Assembly (NCBI GenBank): GCA_023443515.1 | Contig: JAEZUC010000097.1 | Location: forward strand, 62,001 to 126,000 | Length of the DNA: 64,000 bases | Source: Bacillota bacterium | Lineage (GTDB): Bacteria > Bacillota > Clostridia > Acetivibrionales > DSM-1351 | Direction of reading: 5' to 3' | Shown here: positions 1 to 8,207 of the stretch, piece after piece | Position numbering within the stretch: position 1 is the first letter of the stretch | How the letters are laid out: the number at the start of each line of letters is the position of its first letter | The notes under the pieces: model-generated | The model's database searches: none | What the model saw: only the letters and a program-made list of their open reading frames with translations | Told to the model about the DNA's origin: nothing | Position numbers and translations under genes: made by a program

Positions 1-677
1 CGGAAGCCTACCTGATTTAGCTTGATTGCAGGGAACGCCTTTTCTTTATCCGGAGAAGTCAACTTCAGTTGATTAATCCAAACGCAGAATGGATCAAGGG
101 TTACTTTATCCAGTACAATAGCCTTCGCATTGTATGGATCCATGCCAAGTGATGGGTCTAAAATATCTTTTAGAGGTATTTTCACATGTTGCCAATCAGT
201 TGTAACCGTACAGTAATCAGTTATCGGCTTTGTTATTTTCTGTTCAACACCTGATGTACGCTCGCTTACATGGTCAACTGCACCGATTACGAACTGCTCT
301 CCTCCCTTTTTACCTTTTACATTAAACTCCAGATATCCATTAGGAACATACTGTGATACATCATGACAGTTCCATTCCGCCAATGTAAGTATGACAGACA
401 TCCAATACGAGGAAAGCTGTGTTTGAAGATTCAATCGTAGAGAAGGCAAGTTTTGGTAGGTGACTTGAGTATCAATGGGCAAGTTCCCGTTTACTGTTTC
501 CAGTTCCCCGTTGCCACTGCCTGACCATCCGCTTATCTTATCCTTGAATACATAAAAATCCTGAAGATTTCTCCATCCCTGAGGAGCACTTGCATTGATA
601 AAAATCATTGATGTAATCAATGATGTGCATATTATTGCAACACTTAAAAATAAAGCAAGAAATTTTTTTTGTTTCAT
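1..677 (-). CDS. Secreted GH9-type cellulase, N-terminal part (truncated by window edge)
   Basis: The first 225 codons of a secreted protein; the rest lies beyond the left edge. The start is the ATG at 677, six bases after an AGGAGG. Residues 1-30 form a signal peptide (Lys-rich start, long hydrophobic core, NASA at the end). Residues about 31-210 form a beta-rich module that resembles a family 30 carbohydrate-binding module (aromatic-rich, with YLEFNVKGKKG and DWQHVKIPLKDIL). The last visible residues, IKLNQVGF, match the opening strand of the Ig-like domain that precedes the catalytic domain in many GH9 endoglucanases. The expected function is extracellular or cellulosomal cellulose hydrolysis. 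No catalytic domain or dockerin can be seen here, so the GH9 call rests on the module order. A divergent AraC regulator lies 270 bases away. Confidence 0.7.
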   Translation of the reverse strand, partial: MKQKKFLALFLSVAIICTSLITSMIFINASAPQGWRNLQDFYVFKDKISGWSGSGNGELETVNGNLPIDTQVTYQNLPSLRLNLQTQLSSYWMSVILTLAEWNCHDVSQYVPNGYLEFNVKGKKGGEQFVIGAVDHVSERTSGVEQKITKPITDYCTVTTDWQHVKIPLKDILDPSLGMDPYNAKAIVLDKVTLDPFCVWINQLKLTSPDKEKAFPAIKLNQVGF

Positions 678-897
678 ACTTTTCCTCCTATATATTATCT
701 AGTTCTACCAATATGCCGGAATAATTAGTAAGCCACCCCCTTTTCTATTAACAATGTAAATAAGCATATCAGTTGAACTTTAGAACCAATTTTAAACATG
801 CGGAGATAAATACACTTCTGTTATGATATGTAGAATATAATTGGTAAGAGTCAGATTAACTTGTATTTAAATATATAACAAATATATACAATATTCC

Positions 898-932
898 TTG
901 ACTTTTTAGTCTAAAAATAGCATTATTTAGAC
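898..932 (+). promoter_or_regulatory. Promoter and possible operator of the AraC-family gene
   Basis: TTGACT at 898-903 and CATTAT at 921-926 are separated by 17 bases and lie just upstream of the regulator gene. An inverted repeat, GTCTAAA at 909-915 and TTTAGAC at 926-932, covers the -10 element and could be an operator for autoregulation. The rest of 678-947 is AT-rich and shows no other clear signal. Confidence 0.5.
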
Positions 933-947
933 AAGGAGATGAAATAA

Positions 948-1838
948 ATGGAGTATATGTATCTTCATTATTTTACGCAAGACCCAGGTTTTCCTTTTTT
1001 CATTCAGTATGGATTCCATGACGAAGCTATGCCTGAGCATTTCCACTACGATTTTTTTGAACTTGTGATAGTTTTAAACGGAACTGCCACTCATATTGTC
1101 AATTCAGAAGAATTCTTTATTAAAAAAGGTGATGTTTTCGTATTTAATATGGATATATCGCATGGGTACAAAGATCCCCATAACTTTAAAATAATAAATG
1201 TTATATACAAACCAGAACGGCTCAACGAAATCTGTAATGATATAAAGAAATCTCCCGGATATCAGGCGCTTTTTGTCTTAGAGCCATTTTTCAGAAAAAA
1301 GTACAGCTTCAGCAACACCCTGTCACTTTCTATTTCCAGTCTGGAATATGTATCAGAACTTGGAGCTCGTATTAACGAAGAATATAAAAGAAAAGATCAG
1401 GGCTATCAAACCATGATTTACTCCCACCTTATGGAAATGGTGGTATACTTATCAAGACAATACGTTATTGAAAATAAACTCTTGCACGATACATTTATAC
1501 AGCTAGCAAAAGCTATATTGTTTTTAGAAGATAATTACCTTAACCCGATAAAACTTGAAAAGTTAGCAGATGAAGCACATATGTCCGTAAGGCATTTTAA
1601 CAGAATATTTAAGGAGAATTATGGAACTACCCCTTTTAATTATATTTTGCAACTTAGGGTTAATCATGCCTGTTCCCTGCTTAAAAACAGCAACTTATGC
1701 ATTGCTGATATAGCACTTGAAAGCGGCTTTTCTGACAGCAACTATTTTTCAAGGCAGTTCAAGAAGATTATCGGTATAACCCCCAAGGAATACCGGGTAA
1801 GGAATAAATTGATTTATTCAAATATAGATATAGAATAA
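948..1838 (+). CDS. AraC-family transcriptional regulator
   Basis: A 296-residue DNA-binding regulator of the usual AraC length with an N-terminal cupin. Residues about 20-110 form the cupin sensor (MPEHFHYDFFELVIVLNG, then a second strand set ending in DVFVFNMDISHGY). Residues about 190-290 hold two helix-turn-helix motifs, the second being the diagnostic ESGFSDSNYFSRQFKK followed by GITPKEYR. The start at 948 follows AAGGAG by nine bases; an in-frame ATG three codons later is an alternative. Proteins of this layout usually sense a sugar and activate glycan-use genes. The divergent neighbour is a secreted cellulase, so control of that gene is plausible but is inferred only from position. Confidence 0.88.
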   Translation: MEYMYLHYFTQDPGFPFFIQYGFHDEAMPEHFHYDFFELVIVLNGTATHIVNSEEFFIKKGDVFVFNMDISHGYKDPHNFKIINVIYKPERLNEICNDIKKSPGYQALFVLEPFFRKKYSFSNTLSLSISSLEYVSELGARINEEYKRKDQGYQTMIYSHLMEMVVYLSRQYVIENKLLHDTFIQLAKAILFLEDNYLNPIKLEKLADEAHMSVRHFNRIFKENYGTTPFNYILQLRVNHACSLLKNSNLCIADIALESGFSDSNYFSRQFKKIIGITPKEYRVRNKLIYSNIDIE

Positions 1839-1840
1839 AA

Positions 1841-4351
1841 TTACTTAATTATTCTCCGTTTAATTAGCTTTACAATTTCCCACCACATTGTAGCCAAAAC
1901 CGAAATACCTATAGCCAGCAAGAAATTTTTAGCATTAAGGGGCGCAGTTTGTACAATTCCATTTACTGCCGGTACATAGGTTATGATAATCAGTACTGCA
2001 ATTATTATACAATTCACAGTTATGACAACCTTATCCTTAAAATTAACCATATTTCTGAAAGCAAACTCAACATCAGATTGATTTACGTAAACAAGTAGTA
2101 AATTGGACAAACCCAGAACCAGCATTGTAAAGGTTCTTGCTTCCGACTCACCTGCTCCGTTTTTAAAAAAGAAAGTATACGATCCAAAAGCAGCAACAAA
2201 AATCATCAATCCCTGTAATATTGATTTAAATATAAGTGACCCGGTTATAAGCGGCTTGTTGTTCAACCGTGGTTTCCTATGCATAATATCCTTTTCTGCC
2301 GGTAATCGTTCAAATACAATAGAACATGTTGGATCAATAATTAGCTCCAGTAAAACAATGTTTACAGGCAATAAAACCAAAGGCATGTGAAGCAACGGGG
2401 CCAAAAGTGCTATCAATGCTATTGGGATATGTATTACAAGGATATATCCTATTGCTTTTCGGATGTTATCGTAAATTCTTCTGCCATCCCCCACCGATTC
2501 TACAATGGTAGAGAAATTATCATCAAGAAGGATCATATCAGAAGCTTCCTTTGCAACCCCCGTTCCCCTATTACCCATAGCTATTCCAATATCTGCATAC
2601 TTTAAGGCGGGAGCATCGTTTACACCATCGCCTGTCATTGCAACGATTTCTCCATTATCACGCAAGGCCTTTACAATTCTCATCTTGTGTCTTGGCATAA
2701 CCCTGGCAAATATATTGGTATCCTTAACTTTTTCAAGTAATACCTCATCCGGCATTATTTCAAGTTCCGGCCCCGTTATTACGTTGCTACTGTGTGAGAT
2801 GCCTATTTCATGCGCTATGGATTGTGCCGTAATCCCGTTATCGCCGGTTATCATAATTACTCTTAATCCTGCCGCCTTACAAACATCGATGGATTCCCTC
2901 ACCCTATCTCTTGGAGGATCCTGTAAACCTATAAGACCGACAAAATCTAACTCACATTCCTTCAATGTATCAGGATATACTTTCATATCAGCACTTCTGG
3001 CAACTGCAATAACTCTATAACCCTTGGATGCTAATAATTCTTGTTGATTATCAACATTTTCCATGTCTTCGACACTAAGACAACATAAGGGTAGTATACT
3101 TTCAGGACTTCCTTTGGAGGCTAACGACGCAATATCGTTTATTTTCCATACATGCCCCATCATTTTAGTATCTGAACTAAATGAATATTCATACAGTAAA
3201 GGATTCTTAAAAACATCCTCTTTGTTGATACCCTGATTCCAAGCGTATTCAAGTATTGCTTTTTCCATAGGGTCATAGGGCTCAGTTTCACAGGCTAAGG
3301 CTGCCCAGTAAGCTAATTCACAATCCTTAAAGCCGTTATTCGGCCGTACTTCCTTTACACTCATTTGATTTTTTGTTAGTGTTCCTGTTTTGTCTACGCA
3401 TAATACAGACACTGATCCCAGTGTTTCAACAGAAGGCATTTTCCTTACAAGCGAATTTTTCTTGGCAAGTCTCCATGCACCCATTGCCAAAAATACAGTA
3501 AGGACGACCGGAAATTCCTCAGGTATCATTGCCATAGCCAGAGTAATACCTGAAAGAATACTGTCAACTATACTCCCTGTATGAATAAGTGTAATTACCG
3601 AAACCAATATAAAAAAACACAATCCTATTAAAGCACATATCTTTACAAGTTGTCTGATTTGGTTTTCAAGAGGTGTTGGCCGTTCCGGTACACCAAGAAT
3701 ATCCGTTCCAATTTTGCCATACTGTGTATTCTTGCCTATTGAAAACACTTGGGCAATTGCACTGCCTTGTATTACAGTTGTCCCTGCATAACAAACATCT
3801 TTTCTCCAGAAATCTTCAGTACTATTATTTTTTTCATTTTTACTACTGCATACCTTTTTCCATACAATTTCAGACTCACCTGTCAGTGTAGATTCGTCAA
3901 CTCCAAAGTCAAACATCTCAATAATTCTGGCATCGGCGGGAATTCTCTCGCCCTCCTCCAATATAATTAAATCGTTAATGGTTATTTCTCTGCTTTCAAT
4001 GCTTGTAATTCGACTCTCCCTTATTACACGTATTCTTGGAGAGGCTAATTCTTTTAACGCCTCCAGAGTTTTGTCCGTTCTCCATTCCTGAATAAAGCTG
4101 ATTCCAGTCATAAATGTAACGAAGCATAGCATTATAATACCGTCTCGTGCTTCTCCCAGAAAAAAGTATATAATTGCAGTAAAAAATAGTAGCAAAAACA
4201 TGGGTTCTTTAAAAACACCCAGAATTCTTATAAAAATGTTCTTCTTTTTCTCAGGATTAAGTTCATTCATACCATATTTTATTTGATTTTCACTAGATTG
4301 ATTATCAGTAAGTCCTGAATAATCATCTTTAAACCCAAAAAACTTTGACAT
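1841..4351 (-). CDS. P2-type cation-transporting ATPase, probable divalent metal exporter
   Basis: An 836-residue integral membrane pump that couples ATP hydrolysis to cation transport. The cation-ATPase N-terminal domain is followed by the actuator motif TGES (157-160), the phosphorylation motif DKTGTLT with D320, the nucleotide-binding motif KGSPE, the hinge GDGVNDAP and about ten membrane helices. It is full length for the family. Two ion-pathway motifs differ from Ca2+ pumps: the M4 motif is PEEFP (277-281) instead of PEGLP, and M6 reads NIVLLELIIDP. These mark a common but poorly characterised bacterial branch. There is no N-terminal heavy-metal domain or CPC motif, so it is not a P1B pump. 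The start follows AGGAGG. Transcription must pass a NiCo riboswitch, so Ni2+, Co2+ or Fe2+ is a better substrate guess than Ca2+. Confidence 0.88.
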   Translation of the reverse strand: MSKFFGFKDDYSGLTDNQSSENQIKYGMNELNPEKKKNIFIRILGVFKEPMFLLLFFTAIIYFFLGEARDGIIMLCFVTFMTGISFIQEWRTDKTLEALKELASPRIRVIRESRITSIESREITINDLIILEEGERIPADARIIEMFDFGVDESTLTGESEIVWKKVCSSKNEKNNSTEDFWRKDVCYAGTTVIQGSAIAQVFSIGKNTQYGKIGTDILGVPERPTPLENQIRQLVKICALIGLCFFILVSVITLIHTGSIVDSILSGITLAMAMIPEEFPVVLTVFLAMGAWRLAKKNSLVRKMPSVETLGSVSVLCVDKTGTLTKNQMSVKEVRPNNGFKDCELAYWAALACETEPYDPMEKAILEYAWNQGINKEDVFKNPLLYEYSFSSDTKMMGHVWKINDIASLASKGSPESILPLCCLSVEDMENVDNQQELLASKGYRVIAVARSADMKVYPDTLKECELDFVGLIGLQDPPRDRVRESIDVCKAAGLRVIMITGDNGITAQSIAHEIGISHSSNVITGPELEIMPDEVLLEKVKDTNIFARVMPRHKMRIVKALRDNGEIVAMTGDGVNDAPALKYADIGIAMGNRGTGVAKEASDMILLDDNFSTIVESVGDGRRIYDNIRKAIGYILVIHIPIALIALLAPLLHMPLVLLPVNIVLLELIIDPTCSIVFERLPAEKDIMHRKPRLNNKPLITGSLIFKSILQGLMIFVAAFGSYTFFFKNGAGESEARTFTMLVLGLSNLLLVYVNQSDVEFAFRNMVNFKDKVVITVNCIIIAVLIIITYVPAVNGIVQTAPLNAKNFLLAIGISVLATMWWEIVKLIKRRIIK

Positions 4352-4391
4352 ACTTCCTCCTTAAATATAGAAATAAATACATTTAGTACAT

Positions 4392-4431
4392 AAAAAAACC
4401 TATGAGACTAATTAGTTCTTAGTCCCACAGG
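4392..4431 (-). terminator. Riboswitch-controlled intrinsic terminator
   Basis: On the minus strand a 13-base-pair stem (CCTGTGGGACTAA pairing with TTAGTCTCATAGG, with a few G-U pairs) is followed by seven T residues. Its 5' arm is also the 3' arm of the riboswitch aptamer, so terminator and ligand-bound aptamer should be mutually exclusive, which gives an ON switch. Confidence 0.85.
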
Positions 4432-4511
4432 TTTATATCCTGTTGCCCTTTTCGGCCCAGCCCCACGCAGCTGTATAACAATGTCTTTAAGCTGCATCGC
4501 CTGCTCTAATT
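4419..4511 (-). ncRNA. NiCo (czcA-type) metal riboswitch
   Basis: The transcribed minus strand carries the order of conserved elements that I recall for the NiCo riboswitch: GAGCAGGC near the 5' end, a GCAGC/GCTGC helix, then GGGCNGAAAAGGGCAACAGG and a closing CTGTGGGAC. P1 is formed by TTAG at the 5' side and CTAA at the 3' side. The 3' half overlaps a terminator hairpin. Published members bind Co2+ and Ni2+ cooperatively, and Fe2+ has also been reported as a ligand. Here the switch sits about 70 bases upstream of a P-type ATPase, a known gene context for the class. Recognition is from memory of the consensus, not from a covariance-model search. Confidence 0.85.
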
Positions 4512-4531
4512 TATTGAATTCAATATAGTAC

Positions 4532-4561
4532 ATTGTATTATATTAACATTAAAAGTGTCAA
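4532..4561 (-). promoter_or_regulatory. Promoter of the riboswitch-ATPase transcript
   Basis: On the minus strand TTGACA (4556-4561) and TACAAT (4532-4537) are separated by 18 bases. The predicted transcript starts shortly before the aptamer. An overlapping TATAAT exists but lies only 13 bases from the -35. Confidence 0.65.
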
Positions 4562-4620
4562 CAAATTTTATAAAATAAATGTTAATATTTTTAAGTTTAA
4601 GATTAATATTATTAATTAGT

Positions 4621-4658
4621 TGAGAATAATTATTAATTATTAATGATAATTAATATCA
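4621..4658. promoter_or_regulatory. Two Fur-box-like palindromes
   Basis: TGAGAATAATTATTA (4621-4635) matches the 7-1-7 Fur box TGATAATNATTATCA at 12 of 14 defined bases, and TGATAATTAATATCA (4644-4658) matches at 13 of 14. They lie 60-100 bases upstream of the -35 of the ATPase transcript, a position more compatible with activation than with repression. The region is very AT-rich, so chance matches are a real possibility. Confidence 0.4.
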
Positions 4659-4703
4659 ATTTTTCAGGTCTGCATAAAGGCATGAAACAAATTAATAAAA
4701 AAT

Positions 4704-4737
4704 AAAAAGCCCATACCGGCTATTTACCGATACAGGC
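4704..4737 (-). terminator. glyA terminator
   Basis: Just downstream of glyA on the minus strand, GCCTGTATCGG and CCGGTATGGGC form an 11-base-pair stem with G-U pairs and are followed by a T tract. Confidence 0.8.
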
Positions 4738-4754
4738 ATAATTTATAAGAAATA

Positions 4755-5993
4755 TTATTTATATAGTGGATATTTATTACACAGGGTCTCTACTCTGCTA
4801 ATTACTTTGTCCTTAGAATTTTCAAAATCTGTAATTGTAAGATGAATCAAGTCTGCGATTTCTTTCATGTCTTCCTCGTTCATTCCCCTGCTTGTCACAG
4901 CCGGAGTACCGAGTCTTATACCACTAGTGATAAATGGACTCTGAGTATCGAAAGGAATACCGTTTTTGTTGCATGTGATGCAAACTTCGTCTAATTTATG
5001 CTGAGCTTCCTTACCGGTAATATTCATATTAGTCAGGTTTACAAGCATAAGGTGATTGTCGGTACCGTCAGAAACCAGTTTGAACCCTTTTTCCATAAGA
5101 GCAACAGCCATAGCTTTTGCATTTTTGACAATGTTCTGCTGATATGTCTTGAATTCATCAGTAAGTGCTTCCTTGAAGCTAACTGCCTTAGCGGCTATAA
5201 CGTGCATTAATGGGCCACCCTGATTACCCGGGAACACAGCACTGTCAATCTTCTTTGCATATTCCTGTTTGCAGAGAATCATACCGCCTCTAGGGCCTCT
5301 TAATGTCTTGTGAGTTGTAGTTGTCACAACATCAGCATATGGAACAGGATTTGGGTGCAGTCCGGCAGCAACAAGACCTGCGATGTGAGCCATATCAACC
5401 ATAAGAATTGCTCCGACTTCATCCGCAATTTCCCTGAATGCCTTAAAATCAAGGGTTCTTGGATATGCGCTTGCTCCTGCTACTATTATTTTAGGTGTGT
5501 TTTCCTTAGCGGTTTTTCTCAGCTCATCATAATCTATGTAACAATTGTCTTCTCTTACACCATAAGGTATTACCTTGTAGTATTTACCTGATATGTTAAC
5601 AGGACTGCCGTGACTTAGATGTCCTCCGTGTGCAAGATTCATCCCAAGAATGGTATCTCCGGGATTTAAAAAAGCAAAATAAACGGCTGTGTTTGCCTGT
5701 GCGCCCGAATGTGGCTGAACATTTGCATGATCTGCACCAAAAATTTGCTTTGCTCTGTCAATAGCCAACTGTTCAACAATATCAACGTATTCACAACCGC
5801 CGTAATATCTTTTCCCGGGATAACCCTCAGCGTATTTGTTTGTTAAAGGTGTTCCAAGTGCCTCTATAACAGCATCACTTACAAAATTCTCTGAAGCAAT
5901 CAATTCTATCTTATTTCTTTGTCTGTTTACTTCCAGCTCAATAGCTTCTGCCAATTGAGGGTCCATCTTCTTTATCGTATCAATATTATACAT
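4755..5993 (-). CDS. glyA: Serine hydroxymethyltransferase
   Basis: A cytosolic PLP enzyme that converts serine and tetrahydrofolate into glycine and 5,10-methylene-tetrahydrofolate. It carries the family signatures near the start ([10 protein letters not shown]), [11 protein letters not shown], the PLP-lysine segment [16 protein letters not shown] and the C-terminal [13 protein letters not shown]. The start chosen is the ATG at 5993, giving MYNIDTIKK and 412 residues, the usual GlyA length, with GGAGG seven bases upstream; a longer reading frame reaches 6029 but lacks a ribosome site. It has its own promoter and terminator and appears monocistronic. A short palindrome (AATGTCA/TGACATT, 6010-6030) lies just before the ribosome site. 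Confidence 0.97.
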   Translation of the reverse strand: MYNIDTIKKMDPQLAEAIELEVNRQRNKIELIASENFVSDAVIEALGTPLTNKYAEGYPGKRYYGGCEYVDIVEQLAIDRAKQIFGADHANVQPHSGAQANTAVYFAFLNPGDTILGMNLAHGGHLSHGSPVNISGKYYKVIPYGVREDNCYIDYDELRKTAKENTPKIIVAGASAYPRTLDFKAFREIADEVGAILMVDMAHIAGLVAAGLHPNPVPYADVVTTTTHKTLRGPRGGMILCKQEYAKKIDSAVFPGNQGGPLMHVIAAKAVSFKEALTDEFKTYQQNIVKNAKAMAVALMEKGFKLVSDGTDNHLMLVNLTNMNITGKEAQHKLDEVCITCNKNGIPFDTQSPFITSGIRLGTPAVTSRGMNEEDMKEIADLIHLTITDFENSKDKVISRVETLCNKYPLYK

Positions 5994-6058
5994 AAAGTGC
6001 CTCCACTCTAATGTCAAATAATATGACATTTGCTCGTTATTTTATTCACGCAAGTAAA

Positions 6059-6088
6059 ATTATAATAAAACAACCATATATATGTCAA
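6059..6088 (-). promoter_or_regulatory. glyA promoter
   Basis: On the minus strand TTGACA (6083-6088) and TATAAT (6059-6064) are perfect consensus elements separated by 18 bases. Confidence 0.75.
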
Positions 6089-6129
6089 TTAAATATGCAA
6101 AAATCGCACTTATATTACATATTTATGCA

Positions 6130-7122
6130 TTATTTAATTATTTTGTACAGTTCATCAGGGCCGGGAGCTTCAATATTCTCAACAGTCCCTTCTTGCTTAC
6201 TTATCAGAAGTCTTCCGTTATTTTTATCAGTAATCTCTCCGATAATAGTAGCCTTGATATTGTTTTCTTCCAAAAGCTGTACCAGGCTTTGACCGTTCTG
6301 ACAGGTTATAATCATACATCCGCTGGAAATGAGTTTTAAAGGATTTATTCTGAAATAATCACAAATACAATGGGTTACAGGTTCCACAGGAATAGAGTCC
6401 TTATTTAGAGTTATGCCTGTACATGATGCTTCTGCAATTTCCCAAGCAGCCCCAAGTACTCCTCCTTCAGTAATATCATGCATTGAAGTAGCTCCAAACT
6501 TACCTGCAAGAACCCCTTCGGGGACTACACTTATGGAGTTTATCAGATCTTTTGCATATTCAAGTTGGTTTTTGTCCATAAAAGCGCCGAGTAATTCCTC
6601 AAAGTCACCTGCAATAATTGCAGTACCCTCAAGTCCTGCACTTTTGGTTAAAATAACACTGTCTCCCGGTTTTGCTCCTGAGGATGATATGACTTTGTCT
6701 TTAAGTACCTTGCCTAAGCAGGTTGTAGACAGAATAATTTTATTGACTGCAGGCGTAACCTCCGTATGACCTCCTATAATCTCTACGTTCAGTTTTCCGG
6801 CGGTTTCACAAATCTGCTCCATAAGCTGTTCCAGCTCGTTCTCTGTCGTTCCTACAGGACATAGTATGGTAACCATTAATCCCAATGGCTCAACGCCAGA
6901 GGACGCTACGTCGTTGCAGGATATATGCACAGCAAGTTGCCCTGCATTTTTACCGGCAGCTGTTATGGGGTCCGTAGACATTACACAAGCATATTTATCA
7001 AATTCTATTGCGGCACAGTCTTCACCTATTCCCGGACGCATGATAACTTCTTCTCTAAAGGTATTAATTTTTCCTATAATTATTTTATTTAATATGTCAT
7101 TTGGTATTTTACCAGGTTCCAT
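6130..7122 (-). CDS. AIR synthase-related (PurM/HypE-fold) protein
   Basis: A 330-residue protein of the PurM/ThiL/HypE/SelD ATP-binding superfamily. The N-terminal half has the ATP-site signature GIGEDCAA, ..STDPITAAGKNAG and HISCNDVASSG. The C-terminal half has GGHTEVTP, KPGDSVILTKSAGLEGTAI and HDITEGGVLGAAWEIA. Hydrogenase maturation protein HypE ends in a PRIC tail with an essential cysteine; this protein ends in ELYKIIK without it, so it is unlikely to act as HypE. No other hyp gene is nearby. The likely activity is ATP-dependent phosphorylation or dehydration of an unknown substrate. The AGGAGG upstream is 14 bases from the ATG, which is longer than ideal. Confidence 0.8.
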   Translation of the reverse strand: MEPGKIPNDILNKIIIGKINTFREEVIMRPGIGEDCAAIEFDKYACVMSTDPITAAGKNAGQLAVHISCNDVASSGVEPLGLMVTILCPVGTTENELEQLMEQICETAGKLNVEIIGGHTEVTPAVNKIILSTTCLGKVLKDKVISSSGAKPGDSVILTKSAGLEGTAIIAGDFEELLGAFMDKNQLEYAKDLINSISVVPEGVLAGKFGATSMHDITEGGVLGAAWEIAEASCTGITLNKDSIPVEPVTHCICDYFRINPLKLISSGCMIITCQNGQSLVQLLEENNIKATIIGEITDKNNGRLLISKQEGTVENIEAPGPDELYKIIK

Positions 7123-7189
7123 GTATAATCTTTTAGCCTCCTAGCCGATAACCGGCCTTAATGTTGCAGTTATTTAAATAGTATAGCAT

Positions 7190-7230
7190 AAGAAACGGAT
7201 TAAAACAGGGGTATAACCTGATTTAATCCG
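7190..7230 (-). terminator. Terminator candidate after the DUF2225 gene
   Basis: CGGATTAAA and TTTAATCCG (7196-7230) form a nine-base stem extended by an inner AGG/CCT pair; a modest T-rich stretch follows on the minus strand. Confidence 0.55.
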
Positions 7231-7256
7231 CAAGAATGAATTTTTTACTGATTATT

Positions 7257-7955
7257 TTATGGTTGAGCTTCAGCACTGCCTTCAGTAGCTGCCAGCTGGT
7301 CTTTTGCCAACTGATACTGATCTCTGGCCATATCAATTAATTTTGGATTACTTCTTGCACCGCTTGAGGAAACAATACGGCTGAACCAAAGTACTGATTC
7401 ACTAAGTTTACCTATTCTTCTGTATAGTTCTGCTATTATGTACATACAAGTGTATTCATCAAGTTTATCTAAAGGAAACCTCTCTTTTTGGTAGGCTTCG
7501 TTGTATGCATCTACCGCAAAGGTAAGAAAATCAATTTCTTTTTGATCCCCTTTTGCCCTGTAAAGCCATGCAATTCTAAGGCAGACTTTAGCTATTTCAC
7601 TGCTTTTTGCCTTTCTAACCTGAAGATTGAAGAGAGCAAGTTTAAATGCTTCCAGAGCATTATCAACATCTCTTTCCCCTAAAAAGCTTCTTCTGGTCCA
7701 ATGGCTTGAAATCTTATCTCGTATTACAGGAATGTCTCTTGTAAATATATTATCAAACTTATCCTGCAACGCTGCATAACCGCAATTTTCACAGACCCAG
7801 ACGTCGTAGAATAGTACATTAATACCTTCATAATATACACACAAGTCCGTATCTCTGGATTTTACTCTGCACCCTTTTGTCTTGACTTTGGTGACCTCAA
7901 TTTCCCTGTTACAAACAGGACATATAACTTTTTTGTTGTAAAGTAAATCATTCAT
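7257..7955 (-). CDS. DUF2225 protein, zinc-ribbon plus TPR-like helices
   Basis: A 232-residue predicted cytosolic protein of the DUF2225 family. The N-terminus has a zinc-binding pair (CPVCNREI at about 12-19 and VCENCGYAA at about 54-62). The remainder is helical with TPR-like pairs (AFKLALFNLQVRKAK, LRIAWLYRAKGDQ, YIIAELYRRIGK). Members are common in Clostridia and Bacilli and their function is not established. The start follows a weak AGGGG site. It has a good promoter of its own and is probably monocistronic. Confidence 0.85.
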   Translation of the reverse strand: MNDLLYNKKVICPVCNREIEVTKVKTKGCRVKSRDTDLCVYYEGINVLFYDVWVCENCGYAALQDKFDNIFTRDIPVIRDKISSHWTRRSFLGERDVDNALEAFKLALFNLQVRKAKSSEIAKVCLRIAWLYRAKGDQKEIDFLTFAVDAYNEAYQKERFPLDKLDEYTCMYIIAELYRRIGKLSESVLWFSRIVSSSGARSNPKLIDMARDQYQLAKDQLAATEGSAEAQP

Positions 7956-8125
7956 GGCAATACCCCTAGTCTTTTTAATCAGTCAATTCTGTTAATTCAT
8001 AAGTTCTTTTGTTCACAGCATTCTCCTATGACAGGCTTATAAATATCTTCACTAATTTTTAACTATTTATTTTGCCGCCCTTATCATTATATGATTCTCT
8101 ATATTTATTAAAACATTTTACCATA

Positions 8126-8154
8126 ATTATAAACACATGTGGGGCTTTTGTAAA
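8126..8154 (-). promoter_or_regulatory. Promoter of the DUF2225 gene
   Basis: On the minus strand TTTACA (8149-8154) and TATAAT (8126-8131) are separated by 17 bases. The resulting leader is about 160 bases; I see no recognisable riboswitch in it. Confidence 0.6.
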
Positions 8155-8207
8155 AAAAACACATATATTTTGATTTTTTCCCTGCAGATTAATCTATTTA
8201 ACCAAAT

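Noticed and set aside
2103..3020. Plus-strand reading frames inside the ATPase gene (and similar frames opposite other large genes)
   Set aside because: They lie entirely inside a well-supported gene on the other strand, lack ribosome sites and encode low-complexity, unrecognisable proteins.
1841..4351. Ca2+-transporting ATPase of the PacL type
   Set aside because: The M4 and M6 motifs differ from Ca2+ pumps and the leader riboswitch senses transition metals; kept as general P2-type.
4392..4511. yybP-ykoY (Mn2+) or M-box (Mg2+) riboswitch
   Set aside because: The conserved GCAACAGG and CTGTGGGAC elements with GAGCAGGC fit the NiCo class, and the hallmark sequences of the other two are absent.
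6130..7122. HypE hydrogenase maturation protein
   Set aside because: The C-terminal PRIC cysteine tail is missing and no other hyp gene is nearby.
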